Origin: Amanita rubescens
Lineage: Eukaryota; Basidiomycota; Agaricomycetes; Agaricales; Amanitaceae
Reading direction: 5' to 3'
Assembly (NCBI GenBank): GCA_015039365.1
Contig: WION01000364.1
Coordinates: forward strand, 1-52,994
Length of the DNA: 52,994 nucleotides
In this document: one piece after another, positions 32,667-44,100 of the stretch
Layout of the letters: each line of letters opens with the position of its first letter
Position numbering within the stretch: position 1 is the first letter of the stretch
Program-made: the position numbers and the translations under genes
Notes under the pieces: generated by a model
Seen by the model: the letters and a program-made list of their open reading frames with translations, nothing else
The model's database searches: none
What the model was told of the DNA's origin: nothing

Positions 32667-33467
32667 TCAAAACTCTCGAGGATTATTCATTTCCGAATCG
32701 AACTGAGCTCGGGCGCGTTTAATGTCCTCTTGCATGAAAAGCAACTCTTCCATTCTTGCTAAGCTTCTTGGCATCTGCGGGACGAGAGAGTGCCTTTCGT
32801 AAATCTTCGATTGATAGTCTTGCCTTTCGAGACGAGGCACCGGCTGCCACACACTTGGAAGTGTCAGAATCATGAAACATTTGCCACCGTAAAGACAAAC
32901 GCACGACGTCCGTTATGTACTCGATCAAAATTTCCTCCATCACATTAACTGTGTCGTTTGCGGGATTGCGATCGTCACCGAAACCATACATGAGGCTTCT
33001 CACTGTAAGACATGTATTCAATAATTTTGCCATATTACCTGAGGCACCCTCTCACGTTCTTTAGTGAACAGACCTCTCAAGTTTGACTGTCGTCGCGATC
33101 CTCTGCCGGTTGCTCCACCAGTTGCCGCAGCAGCTACGCTTTCTCGTAGGTAACTTGGCGTGTACGATGTAAAAGTCGAGCTTCTTTGTGGAACAGTCGG
33201 AGCAGGTGTGCTTGTGGTGGATTGTGTCCCTACAGGTGCTGGAACTTGCGACGGAAGTCTTTGGGCGGGGTGCTGTGGCACATAACTGTAAGGGTATGTC
33301 CAACCATAACTCGTCACTCCTGTCTGATAACCGGCCGCCTGATAGGAGTAGGTGCCCGGTGTCGCGGGATGCGCATAAGCGCTGAGAGTGGTAGGATGAT
33401 ATGCGCCGTAGGGATATGTAGTAGACGTAGGCGTACCGCTGGATGTTGTGTAGTGAGGGTACGCCAT
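32667..33467 (-). CDS. TAF13: TFIID subunit TAF13 (histone-fold) with long low-complexity N-terminus; apparent 1-nt frameshift
   Basis: The start at 33467 begins 'MAYPHYTTSSGTPTSTTYPY', a Tyr/Pro/Thr/Ser/Ala-rich stretch of about 135 residues. The histone fold follows after splicing: 'LRSLMYGFGDDRNPANDTVN', then 'VMEEILIEYITDV', and after another intron 'AAGASSRKARLSIEDLRKAL' and 'SRPADAKKL'. TAF13 pairs with TAF11 in TFIID. The donor GAAC|GTGAGA gives the right junction before 'LRSLMYG'. At 32758-32764 the conserved continuation 'ARMEELLFMQEDIKRARAQF' is in a different frame by one base, with no plausible intron. Read straight through, the protein ends at 32719 with 13 unrelated residues. 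The in-family ending would stop at 32667. It may be a real frameshift or a sequencing error. Confidence 0.82.
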
Positions 33468-33605
33468 GACATGCACAGCCACCAAATTACGTACTCTACA
33501 GTAACACAACAGTCAGGGAGGGATTTCGGATGGTAGAAATAGGACAGATTTGTTGGCAGAATTGAATTTTTTGCCTTAGCAAAGCTCAAGATGAAAAATC
33601 ACAAA

Positions 33606-33870
33606 AATGGTTGATTTCAGGGAACATTTCAGATGTAAATTCAGAGCAACTGAACCAAAATATTTGGGGTCCACGAAAATATTGATTTCGGAATGCTGGC
33701 GATTGGCTCCTGAAAGACGTAGATTGAGATTAACCTGATGAACTATCTGAAATTAAAATCAACGAAATGATTGATTTCAGGGAACATTTCAGATGTGAGT
33801 TCCGAGCAACGGAATCAAACTATTTGAGGTCCACAAAAATATTGATTTCAGAATGCCAGCGAAAGAACAT
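33606..33870 (+). repeat. Left terminal inverted repeat, with an internal direct duplication
   Basis: Two direct copies of a ~97-105 bp block, 33606-33702 and 33766-33870, share 'ttgatttcagggaacatttc', 'gagcaac', 'tatttg(a/g)ggtccac' and 'aaaatattgatttc'. They are separated by a 63 bp spacer containing 'ttggctcctgaaagacgtag' and 'attgagattaacctgatga'. The whole arrangement from 33667 inwards recurs in reverse complement at the right end. Confidence 0.8.
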
Positions 33871-33947
33871 AAGACGTAGATTCAGATTACTCACGCTGCC
33901 TGACAGGTACAGCATCTGGCTCCAACGACTTCAAGGTAGCGACCGAA

Positions 33948-36061
33948 ATGCTGAAATCTATGAGTAGTTGGTGCACCCCGGACTTTTCCAATAACGGTAC
34001 TGCTGCTCGCCGCGCCTTTGCAATGTTGTTGTGTGCGCGCCTCTTTATCTTGAAACGACTTGTGAAACAGTTTCCTGCCGAGACAAACGTCAAGGATGCT
34101 CGACGCCGATGGGTCCTTGCTCAAGTTTTGCCTCCCTCTTTGAAACGGAGTGAAGACCTCTTTGTCACAGTGCTTCGGGCCCTTCGGAATGCTGATACTG
34201 ATGTTATGCTTTGTATCGCTGATGACTTACTGAATGACATCATGACCGAGAGGACGGATCTGTTTCCAGAGTGGACACCTTTATTCGTAGTGATCGACGA
34301 GGCACAGGTGACTGCCAAGGATCTCAAGTTCTTTCCCTCTACGTCGGAGGACGAACTGCGCCCCATTCTTCGTGAAGTGGTTTTGTTCTTTCAATCCTCT
34401 CGTCTCAAGTTCAATAAAATTATTCTTTCGGGAACTGGTCTGTCGATGGGAATGGTGAAAGACGCAATAGGTTCTCTTTCTGCGAAAGCGGCGCCAACAC
34501 GGGTCCAGGGAGTGTTCTCTAACGTTGGGTGTTTCACGAGGGAGGATCCTTCTCAAGAGGCTTATATTCGTCGGTACCTCACTCTCTCCGATAATGAGAT
34601 CTCAGATAAGCGATTGTTGGAGCGCATGAAGTTCTGGTTTTCTGGCCGGTATGTCTATTATTTGGCGCTACAAGATTTCTTCTCATCGATTATAGTTACC
34701 GCCTGACGGCGAGCCTTATTGAGATTTTTCTTCACTCGGAAAATGTCCCGCGCCACCGTGTCCTCACCTCGTTCGCTGAACGCTTGACAGGATTCAAGAT
34801 TACCGACGCAATCGATCTCGAGGCCGATGAACCACATATTTCTTCCGATTTGGATATAAAGATCAAAAGTTATCGACCGCTTACTGATTTGTGCCGCCTT
34901 TTCGAAGAAAAAGAATTATCAAAAAGTCAGTGTAATCTCTCTTTTACTGATTCGTGTACCGACCGTGTATTTAATAGGAATGCCATTGATAAATGTCCTA
35001 ACTGACGCTCTTATGCGATGGACTTTAGGAAGTGAACTAACGTCCATTTCCATTGAAGACAACATGCAAGAAATGATTTCCCTGGGTGTAGGCTTTTTGA
35101 CTGAGATGCCATCCACATTGGAACATGACGTGAACCTTCCTGTATACATTTCCGAGCCATTGGTAGTTCTCTCTCTCAGGTCGATTTTTGAAACCCAGAG
35201 ATGGACGACGATGAAGGCGCAGATGACTAGGTCATTTCGCAATGCTCCCAACCCTTCAACGCTAGGATACGTGCTTGAAATGGCTCTGCCTCTCGTGCTC
35301 ATGGAAACTTTCGGGGGAAAATTCAGTCCCCTTGAAGAGGCCTTCGACTGTGGTGGCAAGTCGTTAGGGTCGAGGAGAGTTACCTTAGTCTCTCTGAAGC
35401 GTGACGCCAGTGGTGAACTGCAGACCTGCCCAGTATCGTGGAATGAAGGGAGTTCTGATCGCTTGGGCCTCAAGGCTAAAACGCCCGCTCACGTTCTTGA
35501 ATTTTTCGACAATCCCGATGGAAAGATATTCCTTTTTCCAGACAACCACATGCGCCCCGACCTGTCGTGGTTCTTTCAAGACGAAGAAACAAAGGAGCTG
35601 ATTCTTTGTTTTGATCAATCAAAACTTACCCTAAACTCCAAGACCTGGAAAAAAGCCATCAAGGCGCTCACACCCCAATTCTTCTATACGATGGTGGTAG
35701 GTATCATACTTTCTGATCCCTGCTTCTACCCTTCTCTTGATGTTTATAGAGAAAGGGAAAACAGGTTCAATATGCGCCAATGTTATACCCGGGTCTTTTA
35801 GATGACTTGGAGGCGACTTTGAAGATGGTTCTTGGGGAAGACGAAGATGCATCAGAAGTAGTTCACTCTTATCTCACCAGGCTCCAAAGCAAGACTAAAG
35901 CTACCAACCGGCAATCCCTTTCAACCTCCCGAACGATGCCCAGGTTTCTTCGCATCATTTCATCTCCCGACGATGATCAGAAACAGCGTTTGGATGGGAA
36001 GGATGATTTGGTTCTTTTGCGGTGGGATAAAATATCGGTTCAACAGCCGATTCAGTGGTAA
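33948..36061 (+). CDS. Crinkler/RHS-like NTPase protein with PD-(D/E)xK-like C-terminus, apparently 5'-truncated
   Basis: Four exons (introns 34649-34695, 34926-34977, 35697-35749) give an uninterrupted reading of about 650 residues from the first Met at 33948; family-like coding extends a little further upstream. Landmarks are 'ARRAFAMLLCARLFILK', 'DARRRWVLAQVLPPSLK', the Walker B-like 'LFVVIDEAQ' at 34281-34307, 'KIILSGTGLSMGMVK', 'EAYIRRYLTLSDNEISDKRL' and 'RLTASLIEIFLHSENVPRHR'. The C-terminal part has 'VLEMALPLVLMETFGG', then 'MRPDLSWFF' (Asp codon at 35559) and 'LILCFDQSK' (35616-35624), a spacing that suggests a restriction-endonuclease-like fold. Related Agaricomycete proteins, as I recall them, carry a P-loop (Walker A) domain before this point. 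None is visible here; the left repeat sits where it should be. The function is unknown. Such NTPase-nuclease proteins have been linked to transposons and to Crinkler effectors. Confidence 0.6.
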
Positions 36062-36125
36062 AGACTATAGGGTCAGTTGTACTTTAAATGTGGTTCTCCA
36101 AGTTTGTTCCGTCATTATGAGAAAT

Positions 36126-36365
36126 ATGTTCTTTCGTTGACATTCTGAAATCAATATTTTTGTGAACCTCAAATAGTTTGATTCAGTTGCTCGCAATTCA
36201 CATCTGAAATGTTCCCTGAAACTGAAATCAACCATTTCGGTGATTTTCAGATAGCTCATCAGTTAATCTCAATCTATGTCTTTCAGAAGCTGTTATACAG
36301 GAGCCAATAAACCTCAAAAATATGTTCTTTCGCCAGCATCCCGAAATCAATATTTTCATGGACCC
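36126..36365 (-). repeat. Right terminal inverted repeat
   Basis: In reverse complement this reads 'gggtccatgaaaatattgat', 'ttcgggatgctggcgaaag', a spacer with 'ttggctcctg' and 'aaagacatagattgagatta', then 'ggaacatttcagatgtgaat', 'tgaatcaaactatttgaggt' and 'tgatttcagaatgtcaacga'. This is the order found in the left repeat. It ends only about 20 bp from the stop codon of the DUF4211 gene. Confidence 0.8.
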
Positions 36366-36385
36366 TGTTGTGCTACATACACAAT

Positions 36386-38109
36386 TCAATCACCGTCATC
36401 CTTGCCTGCTATCATCTCCAGATGCCTCGCGCTCTCCATGATGTCTTTAACACGTTGCCATTCCATATCAATGATCTTGCGTTCGTCAAGCCAGTCACAA
36501 ATACCGTCTGCATCACTGAGGTCTTTTGGAGGGCGTCTCCTCCCTTCATATGCAACGCGGATAAACCCCTTGCTTTGCTTCGCAGCATGCAACTCATCTA
36601 CCTCCTGGAGAATGCATTTGAATAGGGTATGCTGAGAGACAGTCACCAATCAGACGACTGAACAGATTTATTGATAACTACCTCCCAGTGCGTTAGTTCA
36701 TGATATACACGCGTCCTCTTCCCGCAGAATCGTCCAAGACTGTATTCGATGACAGTTTCCCTGTCCGACTCGTCTTCACTGTCCGAGTCGCGAGACTTTG
36801 TCTGTTACTTATCTATTATTATTGTTATTATTGCAATTTATCAACACATACGATGGATTCGAAGCCATATTTATCGTATGGAATTCCCCCTAGACGTCCA
36901 ATCCGAGTTGACCTTCTGCCACCAAGATGACATGCGTCACAACCAGGGACGGCATAGTCAAGCTCTGTCAAGTTAAATTCCGGATATCTTTCAAGTGATT
37001 TCTTGAACTCAAGCCGCCAGATGGAAGATGCAACAAGGGAATCCCTAAGGCCCAATATCTTTCGCCGGAGGATATTCAATGGTATCGAAAAGTACTCTCA
37101 TCTAAGATGAAGTCAGTTTGGAAGTTCTACGACCGCCTGCAATGGAAGCGCTAGACCTTTCATCTGTTTAGACATGAATTCACGTCGTTCTAAGGGAGCG
37201 CGAACGGCAATGTGAACAAAGAACTGAAATACTCTTTTGAATTGGTGCGAAAGATCCTGATGTGTTTCCATGCTGAATTGTGCAGGCAAAGGTTGTGGAA
37301 TGTTTCCATCATCCTCAACAATGAAATTGGAACTGTCGCTGTCATCGCTTTCGTCACCGAAGAGGCTTCCATAGTCGTCGTGCGGCTTTGCGCCCTTGAA
37401 TGGCTTCACCTTGTCGCTCTCGCCCGTCTCGCTTTGTCCGTCCGACTCAGAGTTGGATGTAATATCTCTTTGTTTTCCTTGCTTTTTCCCTAGTAATGAA
37501 TGTAGTCTTTGGTACCACAGGATGCTTAAACCTCACTTCTTAGCTTTTCAAGGTTTTTCTGAAATGTAGTTAACTTTCCCCGCTTTCGGAATCGAGTAGG
37601 TAATATGGCTACGCCCCGCATATAAAATTGAACAAGTCCCTCTGACTCAATCACTCACAATCCTTGTCCACCTCTTCCTCCATATCTTCTTCTTCTTCAT
37701 CGGATTCTACCTGGTGACGCGCCATCATAGTCTTCCTAGAAGTCGGCGGGCGGGATGCGGGATCGGGTGAGTTTGACCTAACCTGTCGACGCTTACCCTT
37801 TCTGACAGGTACGGCATCGGACTCATCCACAGCAGATACGTCCTCGCCAGAGTCACTATCAACGACCTTCATAATTCTTCTTCTTCTCTTGACCGCGGTG
37901 CGTGTACTTCCAGATGTCGGTACTTTGGATGTAAACCTTATAGCACCCACATCGTCGGAATCTGAGGAATAATCGGGGGTAGGCCTCTTGCGTTTTGGCT
38001 GAGTAGGGGAAGTAACGCTCAAGCGTCGTGGATTCTTCTTCGTCGAAGTCGAAGCTTCTGCGCCGAAATCGAGCAGAGTGGATTGCCTTAGATGCTTCTT
38101 GGCGGGCAT
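36386..38109 (-). CDS. DUF4211 domain nuclear protein
   Basis: The start at 38109 begins 'MPAKKHLRQSTLLDFGAEAS', a typical opening, then a Ser/Asp/Lys-rich low-complexity region with basic runs (KPKRKRP-like and 'AVKRRRRIMK') and acidic runs, suggesting a nuclear protein. After introns the DUF4211 domain follows: 'LPAQFSMETHQDLSHQFKRV', 'FQFFVHIAVRAPLERREFM', 'YFSIPLNILRRKILGLRDSL', 'SSIWRLEFKKSLERYPEF', 'PGCDACHLGGRRSTRIGRLG' with a Cys-x-x-Cys/His motif, 'SLGRFCGKRTRVYHELTHWE' and 'TLFKCILQEVDELHAAKQSK'. The C-terminus is an acidic 'AGKDDGD'. The domain is conserved in fungi and has no established function that I know. The middle exon boundary near 37640-37490 is approximate. Its stop lies about 20 bp from the right inverted repeat. 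Confidence 0.78.
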
Positions 38110-38168
38110 ACCAACTTGAATGTAGTAAAGAGAGTGATTTCAAACGCGTGCGTGACATAACGTGACCC

Positions 38169-41100
38169 ATGGTCTCCCCACCATCACTACGAATTAACAC
38201 CGCTAACACCAGTGCCTCAGATGTAGCGGACGACAGTCACTTTTGGAGGTCCCCATTTCTCTCGAAATCCTATTCTATTGTCAATACACCCTTATCACCA
38301 AGTGATGAGCGTCTTTCAATGGACTCTGGTCGCTCGCTCTCCAAGGGTAACAAGAAAGCGCGTAGTACGGGATCCGGGAAACTATTGTCGCACGTCTTAG
38401 TTCAACTTCAAACACGACCTATGCCGCCTACTGTATATGATTCGTACACTGATGCGAAGGATACCGCGCGTGGTTCAAGTATAATTGATACAGTGAAGGA
38501 TGCTATGAAGAGTAAAACCAGCATAACCGTGAGATCGTCGTCACAAACCTCCACTACAGAGGATGACTCGGATGACGATATAGGACTCGTATATTCGACT
38601 GATAATACCTATGAATTAATGTTTCAGTTGCGAGATGTCCTTCTTGTGTCCGATTCTCAAGGGTGGCGAATTTTTGACGATGAGTATGTCCATCCTCAGA
38701 AATGCGACGGTTAGAATTCACCAAGAGTCGGGTCACAGACCAAATGCAGAAGATTCAAAGACAAATTATCCCTTTCGCAGGATGAGGTCTAGTTTCCAAA
38801 GCAATCGATCTAGTTCTCCAAGTTCGCCTGTTCGTGGTTCGCGGGTTCACGCACCCGAACTCTTGATGCAATGCGTATCTGTGCTTGCCTCTGTTATTCA
38901 AGAAGATTGTCGTTATAAAGCACCAGCACATCGTCCCTTGCGTCCTCCAAATGCTTTGCATGCTTTATGTCTGGATATTGCCCAGTTTCTCATAGCCTTT
39001 CACAAACATAACTCACAAGTCATATCGCACATTGCGCACGCCGTGATACCGTCATTTTCTACGTTTCCTAGAGAGATGCATGGAAAACTGCTGAAATTTT
39101 TCGAAGAGTGCGTCATCTGGGGTCCCTTGCAAGACTTGCGAATACTTCAGATTGGCGGTGATCAAGATGTTTTCAAGGGTTAGTCCACATCAATCACTAT
39201 ATTGCGTTGCGCCGACATTGCTATTAGATTCTGACGGTGACAAAGCGCCCGTCACGATACAGATTTTTCAAGTTGATGGTGGCTCTGAACATGACGTACT
39301 CCGTAAGCACGACTCGAATCGTGCGATCCTATCAACCAACGCGCCATCGCAATCGAGATCGATTTATCACCTAAGTTCCATAGTTCCCCCTCTACTGGCG
39401 GCCATCCTGGAGAATGTCGATGTTCACCACGATCAACCAGAACTCCATGAACGGGTTCGACGCGTGTTGTCTGCTATCTCACATCTACACTCCGATACAT
39501 GTAATGATCTCTTGCAAGTCGTTGCTTATCATACTTCGCAGGCAAGACTATTGGCATGCTCCGCTTTAATGAATTCTTGGGGCACAGCTACGGGTCACTC
39601 GGTCATTAGCGAGCCGCTGACTGGCATGGAAATAATTGGCGATCTGTCAAGCACACACAACATAACGAGACATCCGTTTTATCACCATTTCGTCCCCTGG
39701 CGATTCCTTCCAATAACTAGGCTAAACTCTAACAGTGCTCTGCGAAGCTTCTGTCACTCTTGTTCCAATCCGATGCTTGATTTTGGTCTTATATGCCCTT
39801 TGTGCATGTGCAGTGTCCACTTTGACTGCTATGATTATCCTCAAGGCTGCAGCCTAGCTCAGTATAGCGTGACTGCCGATCGTGAAGTCAAGAAGGTAGC
39901 CATGTATCGCTTTTGTCGCGTCATAACTCAAAGGCAAGGGTCGTCGCCTGTAATTCCACAGGGGCAGACTCACAAATTTTATCCGCTCAACTTGTTCACT
40001 CTGTGCCTTTGCTTCGGATGTCGGAAACCTCTATGGGGTTGCTTCTCGCAAGGAATCGGATGCGCATCATGCTCCATTTTCTTCCATACGGATTGTCTTA
40101 TGGCAGCAACCTTGGACATTCCTCTATGTGAGCATCGTGTCATTGATTCTGACCATATAGTCATCGACTGGAAAGAATTACGCCGTACTTTCATTGATTA
40201 CTATCACCATATTCTCCCGACGAATCCAACTGCCCTTGGACGTTGCAATTATGAAGAAGTTGCGATTTATCTGGCAATTTTCTGGATACAGCTGCAGATT
40301 TTGGCAAATGGCATAGCCCTAGGTTCAATAGTTGTAACTCAAAACGGAGAGGATATTCTGCATATCTCTCAATTGGATGGATTCGAACTTCACGACATAA
40401 TTCGGCAGAGTCAGGCATTACTAGAGTCGGACAGTCTGGGGATCTCCCAAGCACTGGGTGAATACCAATCCGAAAATCGTCTATCGCGTCGCGAACACAA
40501 CTTGATGTTTGACTGGTCATGTCTGATCTTCATTGCTACGATAATTCGGGGTTCGCATGAACCCGCGCAAACTTCACAATTTGGATCACCGGATTTCTTA
40601 CACGCGGAACAATCAGTTCCTCCTCATGGATATACCCCCTCCAATGATTCGTCATACAGCATGATTTCCATCGGCCGGGTTCGATGGATTCTTGACCGTG
40701 AACTCAACGTCGTAGCCGAGCCTGCGGTTCACCAACTCCTGGAAATCCTTTCTAAACTCGGTTTCATCCAGCTACTTGAGAGCGACTCTCTTTGTTCTTT
40801 CGCACTTCCTTTCGGCTTTGATTCTTCCGTAGAAGTAGAAATACTTATCTCTGCCGTAGAGGCTTGTCTTTCAGATGAAAATCTTTCCGTCAATGAAGTA
40901 GGATTTCTATTATTGAATCGAAGACTTTTACCGAATGGGATGTCTTCCGAATACGCTTTGAAAAGACTGGCGAGATGTGTCATTGCTTGGTTATTGACTG
41001 AGGTACGACTGCTTATCGAAATACGCGAATTACGCTCAATATTCTCAAGGACATTGCCGTAGCTTCAATTCTCCGAGATTTTGTAGCAAAACAGGAAATC

Positions 41101-44100
41101 CTTCCTGGCGTTCCCCTCAGCAATAAAACAGTTGTTTGGCCCGAGCGACCTATTCTTCGTCCTGCTACCAGTTCTAACACCAATGGCGGTGACTATGTTT
41201 CATTCCGTCGAGCTCTACAATCACGTTACTCTGCGGTTTGGTTAATGTCTTTACACGATCAAGACCCTGCCCTGTATGCAGAGGTCTTGTATGACGCTTG
41301 CGTGGATTTTGAGAAGGTGCAGAGCTTGGAGTTTTCCGCTGATGGAGTGACGTCGCCCCGAAACAAATATGTAAGTTTTAGCTGTCTTTGAAGCACCTCT
41401 TTTTTTTATATCAGAACCATCGGTAGGAATCAAACAGACATCAAAACGTTCTGCGTTGCATTATCAAACTGTTACAAGCATCCGTTGTGTATACCGCTTT
41501 TGACAAGTTAATTTCTCGCTGGATGGACTCAGCTTCCGGATCAAATTCCAGAGAGGTACATAGTCCGACGCCTCTGAGTCTAGTCTGATGGATGTTCTCA
41601 CAGCCCATGACATTTCTGCATCGAGTGTTTGAACTCGAACGCAACAATATGCTTCGATTTAGCACCTCCTCTGATTCGGCCACGGAAGATATAGTGAATC
41701 CCCAGTCTTTATCGATCGACCCCTGGCGTCCTATCCTTGCACTGGCTGGTCAAAGAGGACTAGAGTTGACGCGTTCGCTTGATTGGCTCAATCTCTTAGC
41801 TTCTGGTGGCGTGCAAATTCCGACACCCCACTTCCTACGTTTTGTTGCCTTCGTATCTGAAGCGAGGGACCTCAAAAATGGCATTTCCCTAATTAGCGCA
41901 GCATTCAAAAATGCGTGGCTTAGCCCCATAGGACGTCGAGACCTCTTGCTTGTTTTTTCTAAACTACACGTCAATTTATCATCCACCATCGTCGCCGCAA
42001 CACGTAACCCCACAGAATCCAATGATGCGTATGGGACATTCTTTTCATGCGCGTTACTGTGAGGCTCACGTCATCTAGGTTTCGATTTATACGTCAATCT
42101 CTTGCAGCCTGCCTTGTACTATTCGGATGTGACAGAAACAGGCTAATCGAGTTGGGCATGATCATTGACGATGAAACACGCGGGTTGCCACCCAAGTACG
42201 ATGCATCTTCGCATGTATCGCTTCTTTTTACATCCATTTTTCAGGAGAAAAATCAATTCTCAACCTTCGTCCTCTGCAGACCCCATTTCTGTTGACGCAG
42301 GCATGATGGACGCTCTTGAACGATACATTGACATGAATCACAATAACTTGTCCCGCATTATAGCGACATTTTTCAATGCTTTCTTCACCGGATCGCCATT
42401 CGTGGAAGCATATGAAGTAGATAACTTTATCGTCAGAAACGGGAAAATCCTTGCCAAGAGGTAAAGTACCGTAGACATTCCGACTCCGACGCGCTAACTT
42501 TCCGCAAGCTCGTGGCAATTATACAATATCCAGCGGCCAGGATTATATGAGATACGAGCAAGCTTGTTATCGCGCGTGATTGTGGTCGATTCTCAGCCAC
42601 TCTATGACATTTTCCTTAGTTGCCTGCTTCCGACGGTTCCTTGGGAAGAAAGGTAACGTCTGTTGCGCCTATGCCCATGCCGCAAGTGCCTAACCTTTCT
42701 CTAAACAGGCTGTTTGCTCTTACTAAACTCTCTCGAGTTCTACAAGACCTCACTAACCCAGCATTTGAGGTTGAGGGACGCCATTGGCGGTCAAATATGA
42801 CTGCGGCACTGTATTTCTATTTCAGTGCTTTATGGACAGACGACAAGGTTTGTGTTCGTTCAAATTTCTTTCCTAAAAACTATGATTAACATGGCCAACA
42901 TTATAGGAAGAAATCAGATTAGCGATCAAAACTTATGCCTCGACTTTACTACCAGCCCACCTGCAAGCGATGGAATCATCTTGGGTCGAGCTCCTATTGA
43001 CAGCTTCCGCTCCAGAGCGTGTTAAACTTACATCATTTCTGCTTCGAGTGTTATCATTTTTCCCTCGCTGGCAAGGTATATGATACGCTTTGTCCTCTTG
43101 CAGTATTGACAGCAGATATGCAGTTCTGTCATGGCCTGCGATCACAGATGTTTTATTGGAATGCGAAGGCGACATCAACAAGCATGACAATGATGTTGAC
43201 CAAAATTTGACCTCGTTGCGGGTAAGATGCGCATCTGATGGAATTCATGGCATAGGTGGCTGATTCGCAGAAAAGGTCGGGTTGTTGCTTATCAGCTTGC
43301 ATATGATCGCAAACGGCGTAAATGTCAACGCCCAGTCATTGCTAAAGATAAAAAAGCATCTAGCGGCCGTCATGGGTTTTGAAAACGTGGTCGGAATAGT
43401 GCAGCTAGATGGACACATCGTTCGAGTTGAATTTGGAGATGTTGCGGCAATTTCTGAGGAAGTTCCCCCCTGCATTGACGAACTAACGACCGTCTTTGAT
43501 TCGCCTCTTCCCTCCGAGTTAACTCCGTCGATGATGACCCACTCGTATGGTCAAGATGACAGGCCATCGAAGTTACTCGTAGGATCAATATTTATTGACT
43601 TGATCTTAGTGATGTTTTGCACGCTAAGGGATCTCTCTTCACTCCCCGAGCTGACCCTGAAAAGGATCCTGGAATCGTTATGCATCGTCGTACACAAGCA
43701 TGACTTTGAAAGTACTACTCTTCTTCACCTGCAACATCGTCTGCGACTGGCAGTTTTGCGGTCATCAGAGCTGATACTACAAGACATTGGTTATGAGCTC
43801 CGCCAGGTTGCCTTGTCATTCATTCAAGGTTTCGTCAAGCAATGCGACAAGTTTATGGGTCATGTCATTTAGTGAGAAATTTATGTCGTTCCTTGCATGT
43901 GAGGGAGGCTAAGCGTGTCACTCTCAAAGCAAAGCAATTGAACAAATGAGCAAACTCATAGCAGCTGAAGCTCACAATCCATCGGACGCCTTAGTTATAC
44001 AGGCGAAGGTGTTTTTAGAGGATATTTTCACTGCGTAAGCGCCATACCAGCCCTATTGTTACCATGCATAATCCTGTCGCAAGCTATGGTTCGAATGGGC

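Larger units (their letters stand above)
33606..36365. mobile_element. Unit with long inverted repeats flanking a Crinkler/RHS-like gene
   Basis: A roughly 2.8 kb unit lies between TAF13 and the DUF4211 gene. Its left end (33606-33870) and right end (36126-36365) are inverted copies of each other in the same internal order, estimated by eye at about 80-85% identity. They enclose a spliced, largely open gene on the plus strand. Long terminal inverted repeats with internal subrepeats are typical of DNA transposons and their non-autonomous derivatives. I could not identify a target-site duplication. The right repeat is about 60 bp shorter on its outer side. No recognised transposase is encoded; the only protein is the NTPase/nuclease-like one. 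Confidence 0.65.

Noticed and set aside
33606..33870. CRISPR-like spaced repeat
   Set aside because: Only two long imperfect copies, in a eukaryotic genome, and matched by an inverted copy downstream; this fits a transposon end.
35250..36061. Assigning the Crinkler/RHS-like gene a secreted effector role
   Set aside because: No signal peptide or Crinkler header domain is visible, so secretion cannot be claimed.
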